This document shows positions 34,384 through 43,536 of a stretch of 64,000 nt of DNA, piece after piece (position 1 is the first letter of the stretch; every line of letters begins with the position of its first letter). A program made the position numbers and the translations under genes. This DNA is from JBOGXA01 sp050694175 (GTDB lineage Bacteria > Actinomycetota > CADDZG01 > WHSQ01), in the NCBI GenBank assembly GCA_050694175.1, contig JBOGXA010000001.1, forward strand, positions 62,001 to 126,000, read 5' to 3'. The notes beneath the pieces are model-generated. The model saw only the letters and a program-made list of their open reading frames with translations. It was not told the DNA's origin and searched no databases.

Positions 34384-34397
34384 TCACGGTACCGTGA
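34384..34397. promoter_or_regulatory. TCACGG-TA-CCGTGA palindrome between divergent phosphodiesterase paralogues
   Basis: A perfect 14-base palindrome in a 68-nt divergent intergenic region, 44 nt before ATG 34441 and 12 nt before ATG 34372. The position suits a dimeric regulator controlling both operons. The arms match those at 26178-26191. Confidence 0.45.
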
Positions 34398-34440
34398 TGC
34401 CTCCGATTACGGCGAACCGGCGCCCGTTCCCGGGAAATCA

Positions 34441-36270
34441 ATGAAGCGAACCTACCTGCCCGGAAAACGCGTCAAGGCGACGGTCCTGGCCCTGTGTGCA
34501 GTGGTGCTCGTCGTTGCCGTCGTCGCGTGGTGGGGTGACTCGGCGTCTCCGCCGCCACCCGTGCCAGAGGACGCGCCGACGCTCGACGAGATGGCCGAAG
34601 ACGTCGGTAAGCCCGTAATGCGTCTCCTCAAGAACGGGCATGTCGCGGGCCGTTCGGGCGAGTTGCTACTCGTGTCGAAGCCTCACAATTTCATCAACCG
34701 CCTGCAGGCCGCCGATTTCGCGTCGCTCGGCAGCGGCACCCCTGTGCTCGCGTCGTCGCATCCAAATCCGTGGGCCTACCTGACGCGGGTTCCGATAATC
34801 ATGTACGGACCGGGTCATGTGCCCGCGGGTGTGGAATCGGATACTCCGGTAGACATCACCTCGCTGGCGGCGACCTATGCCGGCGCGTTGGAAGTAGACG
34901 GTTTCCGGAGCGCTGCTCCGCCCCTCCAGGGTTTCACAGAAAGGCGCCGGCCCAAGGTGATCTTGACGATCGTCATCGACGGCGGTGGGTGGAACACTCT
35001 GCGCCTGCATCCGTCGTCACATCCGAACATCGACGCCCTGCGTGCAGCGGGGCTGACCTATGTGAACGCGACCATCGGATCCGCACCGTCCGTGACAGGA
35101 GCAGTTCACGCGACTTTCGGAACCGGTACGTATCCGACGAGCCACGGTCTCCCCGGGAATGTCATGCGCTACCCCGATGGAGAGATCGGAGACGTTTTCC
35201 TGGACGGCGCCGACCCCCGCTACATCCAGGGCCGGACCGTTTCCGAGTTGTGGGACGAGCAGAACGGCAACCGAGCGGTGGTGGGCACGGTGTCGTACGA
35301 GGGCTGGCATCTCGGCATGATCGGGCAGGGTGCTCAGCGCGCCGGCGGAGATCGCGACATAGCCGCGTTGTGGGACATCGGCGAGGAAGAGGGGACCGAC
35401 GAGGGTTGGTGGATCGCTGAGGATTACTACAGGCTTCCTGCACATCTTTCGACCACTCATTTCTCACGCTTGGAGCGCTACGAAGCGAGCCTTGATTCAC
35501 GGGACGGGTTGCGCGACGGCATGTGGTTCGGTCACACAATAGGGAATCCCGCGCTCGACGAGCGCGACGGAGAGAGAGATGGTAAATACTTCGACAGGCC
35601 GTTGAACGAGGTTGCCGAACCCGCGACGCGTCCCGGCACCCCCGCGTTCGCCCGCTTCACCGGCGACGCAGTCGTCGATGTGTTGCGGCGAGAGAGCCTC
35701 GGTGAAGACGACATTACGGATCTCCTATGGGTGGAAATGAAGATGCCCGACTACGCAGGCCATCTGTGGAACGTCATCAGCCCCGAAGAGGGCGATGTGC
35801 TGAGCGAAGTCGACAGGCAGATCGGCCGCTTCAAGGCAGAGCTCGATCAGATCGTCGGGCGCGGTAACTACGTCATCGCAATCAGCGCGGATCACGGGCA
35901 GCAGCCTCTGCCGGAGACCACCGGCGGCTGGCGGATAGACCTCAACGAGGTCGAGCGCGACATCGAGTTGAGGTTCGGACGGGTGGTGGAACAGGCCACC
36001 CCTGCGGACTTCTTCATCGATACAGAGGCGCTCGACGAGGCCGGGTACAGCCTGGAGGACATTGCCCGGTACCTCGGCACCTACACAATTGAGGACTCGA
36101 TCCCGCGCACTGTTTCTTTGGACAACGTCCCGCATACTCGCCTGAACGATCGTGTGTTCGCGGGCGTCTTTCCTACCGGATACCTCACCGATCTCACACC
36201 GGAGGAGATCGACGCGCTGGGGCCCGGCGATTACCCGGAAGGTGACCTCACGATCGAGCCTGCCGACTAG
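34441..36270 (+). CDS. Membrane-anchored phosphodiesterase/nucleotide pyrophosphatase-like protein
   Basis: A 609-aa alkaline-phosphatase-fold protein anchored by a helix at residues 12-32. Residues 60-150 resemble the C-terminal part of a PafA-like phosphatase (GRSGELLLVSKPHNF, TRVPIIMYGPG). A complete phosphodiesterase domain then follows: VIDGGGWNTL (metal Asp), GSAPSVTGAVHATFGTG (nucleophile Thr), MPDYAGHLWN and SADHGQQP (metals). So the domain parts are in an unusual order. It probably hydrolyses a phosphoester outside the cytoplasm; substrate is unknown. An MFS gene and a paralogue follow. Confidence 0.82.
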   Translation: MKRTYLPGKRVKATVLALCAVVLVVAVVAWWGDSASPPPPVPEDAPTLDEMAEDVGKPVMRLLKNGHVAGRSGELLLVSKPHNFINRLQAADFASLGSGTPVLASSHPNPWAYLTRVPIIMYGPGHVPAGVESDTPVDITSLAATYAGALEVDGFRSAAPPLQGFTERRRPKVILTIVIDGGGWNTLRLHPSSHPNIDALRAAGLTYVNATIGSAPSVTGAVHATFGTGTYPTSHGLPGNVMRYPDGEIGDVFLDGADPRYIQGRTVSELWDEQNGNRAVVGTVSYEGWHLGMIGQGAQRAGGDRDIAALWDIGEEEGTDEGWWIAEDYYRLPAHLSTTHFSRLERYEASLDSRDGLRDGMWFGHTIGNPALDERDGERDGKYFDRPLNEVAEPATRPGTPAFARFTGDAVVDVLRRESLGEDDITDLLWVEMKMPDYAGHLWNVISPEEGDVLSEVDRQIGRFKAELDQIVGRGNYVIAISADHGQQPLPETTGGWRIDLNEVERDIELRFGRVVEQATPADFFIDTEALDEAGYSLEDIARYLGTYTIEDSIPRTVSLDNVPHTRLNDRVFAGVFPTGYLTDLTPEEIDALGPGDYPEGDLTIEPAD

Positions 36271-36333
36271 CGATCGGGTGGGCGATCGCGGGGGACCGGG
36301 TAGGGCGCCCCGCCGAAGATAGAGTGCTCGGCG

Positions 36334-37632
36334 ATGGAGATGATCCAGCGGGGGCTCGCCCTCTTCGGCCGATCGCGCGACTTCGCCACCCTGATGGGGA
36401 CGCAATTCCTGGCCCAGGCCGGTGACGGGATCGTCCAGGCGGCGATCGGCAAGGCGATCACCTTCGGCGATCAGAAGGGGTTCGACATCGAGAGCGCCCG
36501 CTCGCCCGATGAAGTCCTCCGCATCGCGCTCTACATCTTCATCCCGTACACAGTTGTTAGCCCGTTCCTGGGGGTCATCATCGATCGCTGGGACCGGCGC
36601 CGGCTTCTGTTCGTTGCCAACGGGCTTCGGGCCGTCGTGGTGGCGCTGGTGGCGCTTGCGGGAACGGGCGACGTCGGTGACGTTCCTCTCTTCCTGGCTT
36701 TCGTCCTCACACTAGCGTCGACACGCATTGTTCTCGCGACCAAGGCCGCGGCGCTGCCCGCCGCTCTCGAGGATCGATCACTCGTCGAAGGAAACGCGGT
36801 GTCGCAGCTCGGTGGAGCGATGTTCCAGATTGGCGGGGCCGGTTTCGCCCTGGTTGCAACCAGCGTGGTGGATGCCGACCCAGTGGTGCTGATCGGCGCG
36901 GTCGTGTACGGCGCCGGTGCTCTCCTGGCCTTGTGGATCAAGCGGGCAGGAGAGCCGCGCGCGGCATCGACCTGGTTGGCCGAGACCAAGGCCGTGGCCG
37001 GCAACATCGTTGCGGGCGTGCGCGAGGTAGCGCGAACCCCACAGGCGGGTGCATCGATCACGACCTATTTCTGGCTGCGATTGTTGTGGAGCTTTTCAAT
37101 CGTTGGAATCGGGTTTATCGCACGAGATCTTCTGGAGGACAAAGAGGCCGTGGTTCTGATCGTCACGGGAGGAGCCGGTGCTGCGGGCGCAGTGCTCGGC
37201 TTTCTCCTCGCGAACCGGCTGCTCCGGCGCGTATCGAGCATCGCTCAGCTGGTTCTGGCGGCATCGGCCGTCGCCGGGATCGCCGTGACCCTGCTCGGCA
37301 GTTTCGAGTTCGGCGCGGCCCTCGCAGTTCTCACGTTCTTTCTCGGCTTCGGTTTCTTCCTCGCGAAGATCTCGCTGGACACAATGGTTCAGGAGGCCCT
37401 CGGCGATGATTTCCGGGGCCGGGCGTTCTCGCTCTACGACATCTCCTACAACGGCGCGTGGGTCCTGGCGGCGGCAATCATGAAGCTCTTGTGGTCGGAC
37501 GATCTCCAGGGCCCTCTCATCGCCGCGATGGGCATCGTTTTTCTGGCCGGCATGGGACTTATCGGGGCCTGGTTCAAGCGTGCGGGGCTGCTCCAACCGG
37601 CGCCGGCAGCCGAAGTCGGCGCACACCTCTAG
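36334..37632 (+). CDS. Major facilitator superfamily transporter
   Basis: A 432-aa membrane protein with about 12 hydrophobic segments. FLGVIIDRWDRRRLLFVAN is the loop 2-3 motif of MFS proteins, and DDFRGRAFSLYDISYNGAWV resembles the equivalent region of the second half seen in MFS_3 members. Position between two extracytoplasmic phosphodiesterase paralogues, with only 3 nt to the next start, suggests that it exports or imports a molecule that those enzymes process. Confidence 0.85.
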   Translation: MEMIQRGLALFGRSRDFATLMGTQFLAQAGDGIVQAAIGKAITFGDQKGFDIESARSPDEVLRIALYIFIPYTVVSPFLGVIIDRWDRRRLLFVANGLRAVVVALVALAGTGDVGDVPLFLAFVLTLASTRIVLATKAAALPAALEDRSLVEGNAVSQLGGAMFQIGGAGFALVATSVVDADPVVLIGAVVYGAGALLALWIKRAGEPRAASTWLAETKAVAGNIVAGVREVARTPQAGASITTYFWLRLLWSFSIVGIGFIARDLLEDKEAVVLIVTGGAGAAGAVLGFLLANRLLRRVSSIAQLVLAASAVAGIAVTLLGSFEFGAALAVLTFFLGFGFFLAKISLDTMVQEALGDDFRGRAFSLYDISYNGAWVLAAAIMKLLWSDDLQGPLIAAMGIVFLAGMGLIGAWFKRAGLLQPAPAAEVGAHL

Positions 37633-37635
37633 GCG

Positions 37636-39327
37636 GTGGCCCGAGGAGCGTCGCGGCCGGCCGTTGTCATCGCTGCGGCACTAACCGTGGGGGTGCTTCT
37701 GTTCGCCCTCGGTCTTGCGGGTGACTTCTGGAACGAGGTCGTGTCCCCCCTGACGAATCCAACGCGCCTGGAAGGGGGCCCGGTACCGTCGTTCGAGCAG
37801 CAGGCCTGCTCGCTCCCGCCGGGGTGGTGGGAGCGCGTCCAGCGCGGACATTTCGGCCCTCGCAGCGGCGATATCTCGATACTTCCCCGCTATCCCGCGT
37901 ACATGGCGAGCCCTGCCGGTGGCTGGACGCATTCGGGGCCGTGGCCTCACCTCCAACGAGTGCCGGTCGTGTTCTATGGTCCCGGCCTGGTGGTACCTGC
38001 GCGCGAGGTCGACACGCCGATCACGATGGCGGACATAGCACCCACTCTCGGGCGTCTGATCGGAGCCCCCTTCGACGCGCGCGACGGGAGGCCTCTCGAC
38101 GAAGTGGGATCCTCCGACGGCTCGGCCCGAACCCCGCGACTGATTGTGACCGTCGTGTGGGACGGCGGAGGCTGGAACACTCTGGACCAGTGGCCGGACG
38201 CATGGCCGAACCTTGCCAAGCTGATGAGGGGTGGCATCTCCTTTTCTCGCGCAACGGTTGGGTCGTCTCCATCGGTCACCCCCTCGGTTCACACCACTCT
38301 CGGCGCGGGTGAATGGCCGCGCACTCACGGGATCACCGGAATCTGGGTGCGCGATGAGAGCAAGCAGCGCGTCGATTCGTTCCTACGAGGTGAGTCGTCG
38401 CGCTTCATAGAGGTCCCGACGCTCGCCGAGCGCTGGGACGGGTCGACGCGGAATCGCGCGCTGGTCGGCATGGTTGGCTATGAACCGTGGCATCTCGGGA
38501 TGATCGGTCGGGGCGCGGAGCGCGACGGGGGGGACCGCGACGACGCGGCCTGGCTGGACGTGGAGACGAACGAGTGGATCACCAACGAGGATCACTACCG
38601 ATTGCCTCCGTCTCTGGCCCAAACGGAGGGCCTCGAGGAAGATCTGCAACGCATCGACGAAGCCGACGGCGAACTCGACGGCTCGTGGAGGGACAACGAG
38701 ATCCTCGACCAGATCGATCGAGTCGAAGAGACTCCCGCGTTCATCGCCTACCACACGCGGGCGATGGTGAGCATGATCGAGGACGAGGGCTATGGGGCCG
38801 ATGGAGTGACCGATCTTCTGTTCACGAACTACAAACAGATCGATCGCGTCGGCCACTACTTCAGCATGTCATCCGACGAGGTGTACGACTCGGTGGTCGA
38901 ATCCGACCGACAGCTTGGTGTGCTCCTCGATGCGCTCAACGAAATCGTCGGGTACGGGCGCTGGGTGGTGGTTCTCACCGCAGATCACGGGCAACAACCG
39001 GACGACGAGGACATCGACTCGTACGCAATTGACCCGGACGAGGTCAAGGTAGACATCAACGAGAAGTTCGGGCCCGTCGCAGAGGGTGTCTTTCCCACCG
39101 AGATCTTCCTCGACTACGACGCAATGGATAGGCGTGAGGTGAGCGCGGATGACATCGCGCGCTGGCTGTCCGACTACCGGCTTGCGGAGAACGCCGATGA
39201 CCCCGGCGCTCGGTTGGGTGGCGCCGGCCCGTTCGACCCGCAGGACAGGATCTTCGACCTCGTCGTACCCTCCCGGCTCGTCCCGGCCATCGACTGCGCC
39301 TCCGGAGCGGTGGAGCCGAATGGTTAG
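37636..39327 (+). CDS. Second membrane-anchored phosphodiesterase paralogue
   Basis: A 563-aa paralogue of 34441 with the same layout. A helix at 10-30 is followed by a PafA-like C-terminal segment (HLQRVPVVFYGPGLVVP, MADIAPTLGRLIG) and then a full catalytic domain: VVWDGGGWNTL, GSSPSVTPSVHTTLG, KQIDRVGHYFSM and LTADHGQQPDD. All metal and nucleophile positions are kept. GTG 37636 lies 3 nt after the MFS stop. Substrate is unknown. Confidence 0.82.
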   Translation: MARGASRPAVVIAAALTVGVLLFALGLAGDFWNEVVSPLTNPTRLEGGPVPSFEQQACSLPPGWWERVQRGHFGPRSGDISILPRYPAYMASPAGGWTHSGPWPHLQRVPVVFYGPGLVVPAREVDTPITMADIAPTLGRLIGAPFDARDGRPLDEVGSSDGSARTPRLIVTVVWDGGGWNTLDQWPDAWPNLAKLMRGGISFSRATVGSSPSVTPSVHTTLGAGEWPRTHGITGIWVRDESKQRVDSFLRGESSRFIEVPTLAERWDGSTRNRALVGMVGYEPWHLGMIGRGAERDGGDRDDAAWLDVETNEWITNEDHYRLPPSLAQTEGLEEDLQRIDEADGELDGSWRDNEILDQIDRVEETPAFIAYHTRAMVSMIEDEGYGADGVTDLLFTNYKQIDRVGHYFSMSSDEVYDSVVESDRQLGVLLDALNEIVGYGRWVVVLTADHGQQPDDEDIDSYAIDPDEVKVDINEKFGPVAEGVFPTEIFLDYDAMDRREVSADDIARWLSDYRLAENADDPGARLGGAGPFDPQDRIFDLVVPSRLVPAIDCASGAVEPNG

Positions 39328-39369
39328 GATGCTGCGCCTCGGCGAACGTCTCGGCGAAAGACAAGAGGT

Positions 39370-41400
39370 ATGACGGTGACCGCAGGTCCTCAAGCGTCAA
39401 ACGGCGACGCATCGGCGCTCCGGCCCGCGCGGAGCTCGGCCCTCGACCGGTGGCTGGGCCACCCAGTGGCGTTCGTGGTGACGGCACTTGTCCTGTTCGT
39501 CATCTTCGGACAGACGTTCATCGCTAACCCAGACCGGGTCGCGCCTGGTGACGACCCCGCTTTCTACACGTGGCGTGCGGAGGCATTGCTGTCCGAAGAA
39601 CCCGCCGAACTGATCGATATAAAAGGGCCGCGCGATGTGCTTGCCGGCGGATATCGGGTCACATCCATAGTCACCGGCGGAATCCTGAGGCGTGCGGCGG
39701 ATATCCACCCCCTCACTTATACGATTCTGTTGACCGTCTCGTTGCGATGCTTGACTGCACTCCTGCTCGCGGGGTTTGCATACCGGGCACGTCGTGACCC
39801 GCTCATCTTTCATTCGGTCGCGTTCGCCGCGGCGAGCCTCTTTCTCACTCCACCTTTCTACGGCTACCTCGACAACTTGCTGTGTCTGTTTTTTCTGGCG
39901 GCGGCGCTTTTCTTCCTGACGCCGTCGGCCCATTCGTGGCCGGCGCGGATCGGGCTGGGGTCGCTGCTGGTCGCGTCGGGGCTGACACATCCGACGACCC
40001 TGGTCATCTTCTTTCTCGTGATCTGTGCAATGGCGGTGGTGCGGCTGCTCTTCCGGCGATTCGACTGGCGATCGGTTGTCCACGATGACGGGCCGGTGGT
40101 GGGGGTCGCGCTCGCGTCACTCGTCGTGACGTACCTGATCTGGAAGGTCGGCATCTGGGGACGGTCGGTATCGCTGTCGGAGGCCGCAGTCCCTCCGCCG
40201 GCATCGAAGGACTTCTTCATGGCCAGGCTCGAGCTGTGGCTCGAGACCATGAGGCTGCCGCTGAATGGGCCCCTCTTTGCGGTCGGCGCCATCGGGTTGC
40301 TCGTGGCCGGGAAGCGCGCGGCCGAGGACGAACTTGCCCGCGTGTCGATCGTCTGGCTTGCGCCGCTCGCGGGTATCTTCGGTTTCCTTGCCGGCATCGC
40401 CTACCCGTACTACCGCTTCTTCAACACGACGCTCGCATGGGTATTGCTCGTCGGGCTCGGCGGATACTTTGTGATCCGGTTCCTGCTGGTTCGCAACCTG
40501 TTGCTGGGAGCTCTGGGGGGGCTCGCCGTTGCCGCAGCAATAGTGACGAACTTCGCCGCCAACCTCGACCTGTGGAATAAGCCCCAGGGGGCATGGCTCG
40601 TCGGCGATCAGCGTCAGGACTTGGCCGCGCTCCAGAGCGCGCTCGAGGAGTCGGGTGAGGACAGGCCGGTCGTGTTCGTAACCGAAACGGAGAAGCCGCT
40701 CGACACCCAGGTCTACGGGGGCACGAAGTTCGTGGCGAACATCTCGCGGTCGGGCCTGCCGCACGGTTATCACGACCGCGGCCACGTCTATCTGGGGTCG
40801 GTCGAGAACTTCCTGGCCGGCGAGCCGACCGACGGCACGGGCGACTTCTACCGGGAGCTGTCGGAAGACACCCTGGAAGAGGCGCAGGCCGGAATCGAGG
40901 AGGTGGACAAGCCGCCCGTCATCGTCATGATGAGCGTGTTCAACGAAACTGGATCTAACGTCGAGCTATTGGAGGCGCATGGGGGAGATGGGCTTGAACT
41001 CGCTCGTTTCGAGAGCCTCGGGCAACTTGATGACCTTGCCTCAGTCTGGGTTGTCGAAGACGCGCAAGTAACCACCCTCTCAGGCGACGACGTGCGCGCG
41101 GGGTTCGACGCTGGCGACGCCGGCTTCTTCCACCTTCCTCTTGTTGTCGTTTTGATTGCGCTGTTGCTCGGGCCCGGCTACCTCCTGCTTCGCTGGATGT
41201 TGCCCGACGCCGGGCTCGCCGAGGCCCTCGGCCTCGTCCCGGCCCTCGCCGTCACGGCCCTCGCCCTGGTGGGCACGGCCGTCCTGGCGGTGGCCCGGGC
41301 TCCGCTGTCGACGGGCGTGGCCTGGACCGCGGTGGCGATTGCGTTCGCGGGTAGCGGGCTCCTCCTTCTGAAGTCTCGCCGGCGCCCGGCGATGTCATGA
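39370..41400 (+). CDS. Large polytopic membrane protein, GT-C-like
   Basis: A 676-aa protein. About 9-10 hydrophobic segments occupy residues 30-400, with the outside loop PGDDPAFYTWRAEALLSEE after the first helix. A soluble region of about 180 residues follows, and three helices close the C-terminus (about 575-665). The layout resembles membrane glycosyltransferases, but no catalytic motif is certain. ATGA overlap joins it to the next gene. Genes upstream encode phosphodiesterases, so an envelope role is likely. Confidence 0.68.
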   Translation: MTVTAGPQASNGDASALRPARSSALDRWLGHPVAFVVTALVLFVIFGQTFIANPDRVAPGDDPAFYTWRAEALLSEEPAELIDIKGPRDVLAGGYRVTSIVTGGILRRAADIHPLTYTILLTVSLRCLTALLLAGFAYRARRDPLIFHSVAFAAASLFLTPPFYGYLDNLLCLFFLAAALFFLTPSAHSWPARIGLGSLLVASGLTHPTTLVIFFLVICAMAVVRLLFRRFDWRSVVHDDGPVVGVALASLVVTYLIWKVGIWGRSVSLSEAAVPPPASKDFFMARLELWLETMRLPLNGPLFAVGAIGLLVAGKRAAEDELARVSIVWLAPLAGIFGFLAGIAYPYYRFFNTTLAWVLLVGLGGYFVIRFLLVRNLLLGALGGLAVAAAIVTNFAANLDLWNKPQGAWLVGDQRQDLAALQSALEESGEDRPVVFVTETEKPLDTQVYGGTKFVANISRSGLPHGYHDRGHVYLGSVENFLAGEPTDGTGDFYRELSEDTLEEAQAGIEEVDKPPVIVMMSVFNETGSNVELLEAHGGDGLELARFESLGQLDDLASVWVVEDAQVTTLSGDDVRAGFDAGDAGFFHLPLVVVLIALLLGPGYLLLRWMLPDAGLAEALGLVPALAVTALALVGTAVLAVARAPLSTGVAWTAVAIAFAGSGLLLLKSRRRPAMS

Positions 41401-42206
41401 GCGACCGCTACGCGCCCTATGACTCCCTGCAGTTCGAACGGCCCGACGACGGGATCCTCGAGGTCGTGCTGAATACTCCGGGAAAGCTCAACGCCGTCGG
41501 CCACGAGATGCACACGCAGCTCGCCGATGTGTGGACGACGATCGACAAAGACCCGGATGTCAGAGCGGTAATCGTGCGCGGCGCTGGAGAAGGTTTCTCC
41601 TCCGGCGGCGACCTCGACCTCGTTGCCGATATCGCCGACGACTTCGCCGTGCGAGCACGGGTGCTCCGCGAGGCGCGCGATCTCGTCTACAACGTCATCG
41701 ACTGCTCGAAGCCGATCGTGTCCGCTATGCACGGGCCCGCGGTCGGGGCAGGCCTCGTGGTCGGGCTGCTGGCCGACGTATCGATCGCAGCCAAGTCGGC
41801 GCGCATCATCGATGGCCACACCCGCCTCGGGGTTGCGGCCGGCGACCACGCCGCGATCGTGTGGCCCCTCTTGTGCGGGATGGCGAAAGCGAAGTACTAC
41901 CTGCTGTTGTGCGAACCGGTTTCGGGAGAGGAGGCCGAACGCATCGGGCTCGTGTCGATGTGCGTCGAGGACGACGAGCTCCACGACGCGGCGATGCGCG
42001 TGGCGCGGAAACTGGCGCGCGGCTCGGCCAGCGCGATCCGCTGGACGAAGTACACGCTCAACAACTGGCTGCGTGTTGCCGGGCCGATCTTCGACGCATC
42101 CCTGGCGATGGAGTTCATCGGTTTCACGGGGCCCGACGTGCAGGAGGGGATAGCGTCGCTTCGTGAGAAACGGCAGCCGCGCTTCTCGGGACCCGCATCG
42201 GAGTGA
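41397..42206 (+). CDS. Enoyl-CoA hydratase/isomerase family protein
   Basis: A 269-aa crotonase-family protein. LNTPGKLNAV, FSSGGDLDLVADI and MHGPAVGAGLVVGLLADVSI provide the CoA-binding and oxyanion-hole regions, then GHTRLGVAAGDHAAIVWPLL. The usual Glu pair is not obvious, so it may be an isomerase or a different reaction type. The ATG overlaps the stop of the membrane protein gene, which is an odd functional neighbour. Confidence 0.82.
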   Translation: MSDRYAPYDSLQFERPDDGILEVVLNTPGKLNAVGHEMHTQLADVWTTIDKDPDVRAVIVRGAGEGFSSGGDLDLVADIADDFAVRARVLREARDLVYNVIDCSKPIVSAMHGPAVGAGLVVGLLADVSIAAKSARIIDGHTRLGVAAGDHAAIVWPLLCGMAKAKYYLLLCEPVSGEEAERIGLVSMCVEDDELHDAAMRVARKLARGSASAIRWTKYTLNNWLRVAGPIFDASLAMEFIGFTGPDVQEGIASLREKRQPRFSGPASE

Positions 42207-42239
42207 CGCGCACGCGGCGAGCACGATGGGAGACGCACG

Positions 42240-42644
42240 ATGAGGACTGAGATGCACTCTCTGGACACCACCAGCTCTCGATTTGTCGATGTCACCGATA
42301 TCGTGAGGAGGTTCTGCGCCGATGGGGGAGGCGACGGACTCGTAAATGTGTTCGCGCCGCACGCAACCGCGGGGATCGTCCTGATGGAGACCGGGTCGGG
42401 CTCGGAGGACGATCTCGAGGGCGCTCTAAACAGGCTGCTGCCGAGGGACGATCGCTACCGCCATGCCCACGGCTCACCCGGGCACGGCGCCGACCACCTC
42501 TTGCCCGCCTTCGTCTCGCCGTCGATGACGATTCCCGTCGAAGGAGGGGTCCCGGCCCTGGGGACGTGGCAGAGCGTCGTGCTCGTCGATCTCAACCGCG
42601 ATAACCCCAATCGCAAGCTGCGGCTCACGTTTGTGCCGGGGTGA
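42240..42644 (+). CDS. YjbQ/UPF0047 family protein, second intact paralogue
   Basis: A 134-aa YjbQ-family protein with VFAPHATAGIVLMET, GSPGHGADHLLPA and ALGTWQSVVLVDL, the three conserved segments. It is shorter and only distantly similar to the copy at 6545. GGGAG precedes the ATG at 42240; ATG 42252 is an alternative. It converges on the GT2 gene, with one base between the stops. Confidence 0.83.
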   Translation: MRTEMHSLDTTSSRFVDVTDIVRRFCADGGGDGLVNVFAPHATAGIVLMETGSGSEDDLEGALNRLLPRDDRYRHAHGSPGHGADHLLPAFVSPSMTIPVEGGVPALGTWQSVVLVDLNRDNPNRKLRLTFVPG

Positions 42645-42645
42645 G

Positions 42646-43404
42646 TCAGTCGCCGAAGGACGTCCACGCCATTTCGCAGCCCGCTTCGGTGGCCCGCCGC
42701 CGGGCGATCTGCCGGCTCAGCAGTTCCCGGGTGATGGCACGTGCCTGGGCGAAGCGATGGGTGACACCGGCGGCGTTGATCGCAGTCGCCCGGTGCCCGA
42801 CGTCGACCTTGATCTCGGCGACCTGAAGCCCGGCTGTAAGGGCGTCGATCGTCATGGCGATCTCCACTCCGAACCGGCCTGCGAAGGGGTACAGGGCGCC
42901 GAGGGCACTCCACGCCACGGCCCGCTGCCCCGAGAGCGGTTCCCTCACGTCTATCCCCCCGAACCTGCGGATGCCGAAACGAGCCAGCCTCATCGCGATT
43001 CCGAAGCCGCCCGAGCCCTCCTGGGAGGGGAGGTCGCCGATGGCGAGGTCCGCCCGGCCGGTCAGGACCGGTCGGATCAGAGGGCGGAGACCGGCTGCGC
43101 TGGGTCCGAGGTCGGCGTCGGCCAGCAGCAAGGCGCGCGGCGGTCGCATGGCTCCGCGGCGCACCCGGGCCCGGAGCGCGGCGACGCCGGCATTGAGCGC
43201 GCCCCCCTTGCCGAGGTTGGCCTCGATCCGGATGACGGCGGCCCCGCAAGTGAGTGCCTGGGCGGAGGTCGGATCGCCCGAGCCATCGTCGACGACGAGG
43301 ACGCCGCGGACCTCGGGAATCGAGCGCAGGGCGACCACGGTCCCCCCAACGCGGTCGGCCTCGTTGTAGGCGGGGACGACGGCGACGACGCTGCGCCCAT
43401 CCAT
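42646..43404 (-). CDS. Family 2 glycosyltransferase
   Basis: A GT-A fold glycosyltransferase of about 252 aa. VVAVVPAYNEADRVGGTV is the nucleotide-sugar-binding start, VVDDGSGD follows, and LLLADADLGPS holds the DxD-like metal site. There is no membrane segment, so it acts at the cytoplasmic face. ATG 43404 is preferred; GTG 43425 would add seven residues. It belongs to the minus-strand surface-glycan group. Confidence 0.82.
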   Translation of the reverse strand: MDGRSVVAVVPAYNEADRVGGTVVALRSIPEVRGVLVVDDGSGDPTSAQALTCGAAVIRIEANLGKGGALNAGVAALRARVRRGAMRPPRALLLADADLGPSAAGLRPLIRPVLTGRADLAIGDLPSQEGSGGFGIAMRLARFGIRRFGGIDVREPLSGQRAVAWSALGALYPFAGRFGVEIAMTIDALTAGLQVAEIKVDVGHRATAINAAGVTHRFAQARAITRELLSRQIARRRATEAGCEMAWTSFGD

Positions 43405-43536
43405 GCGGACAAGACCATCGGGCACCCGGTGAGGTTGCCCGCCAGCCCCAGCCGCGGGTCGAGTGACCCCGGGAGCCCGTCTAGCGCGCTCACATGCTCA
43501 GTCTGCTCGCGGTCGGCCGGCTTCGGCATCGCCCCG
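43405..43536. other. Intergenic stretch between GT2 and phosphodiesterase genes
   Basis: About 130 nt with no recognised gene or hairpin of note. Minor frames exist but do not look coding. Confidence 0.4.
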
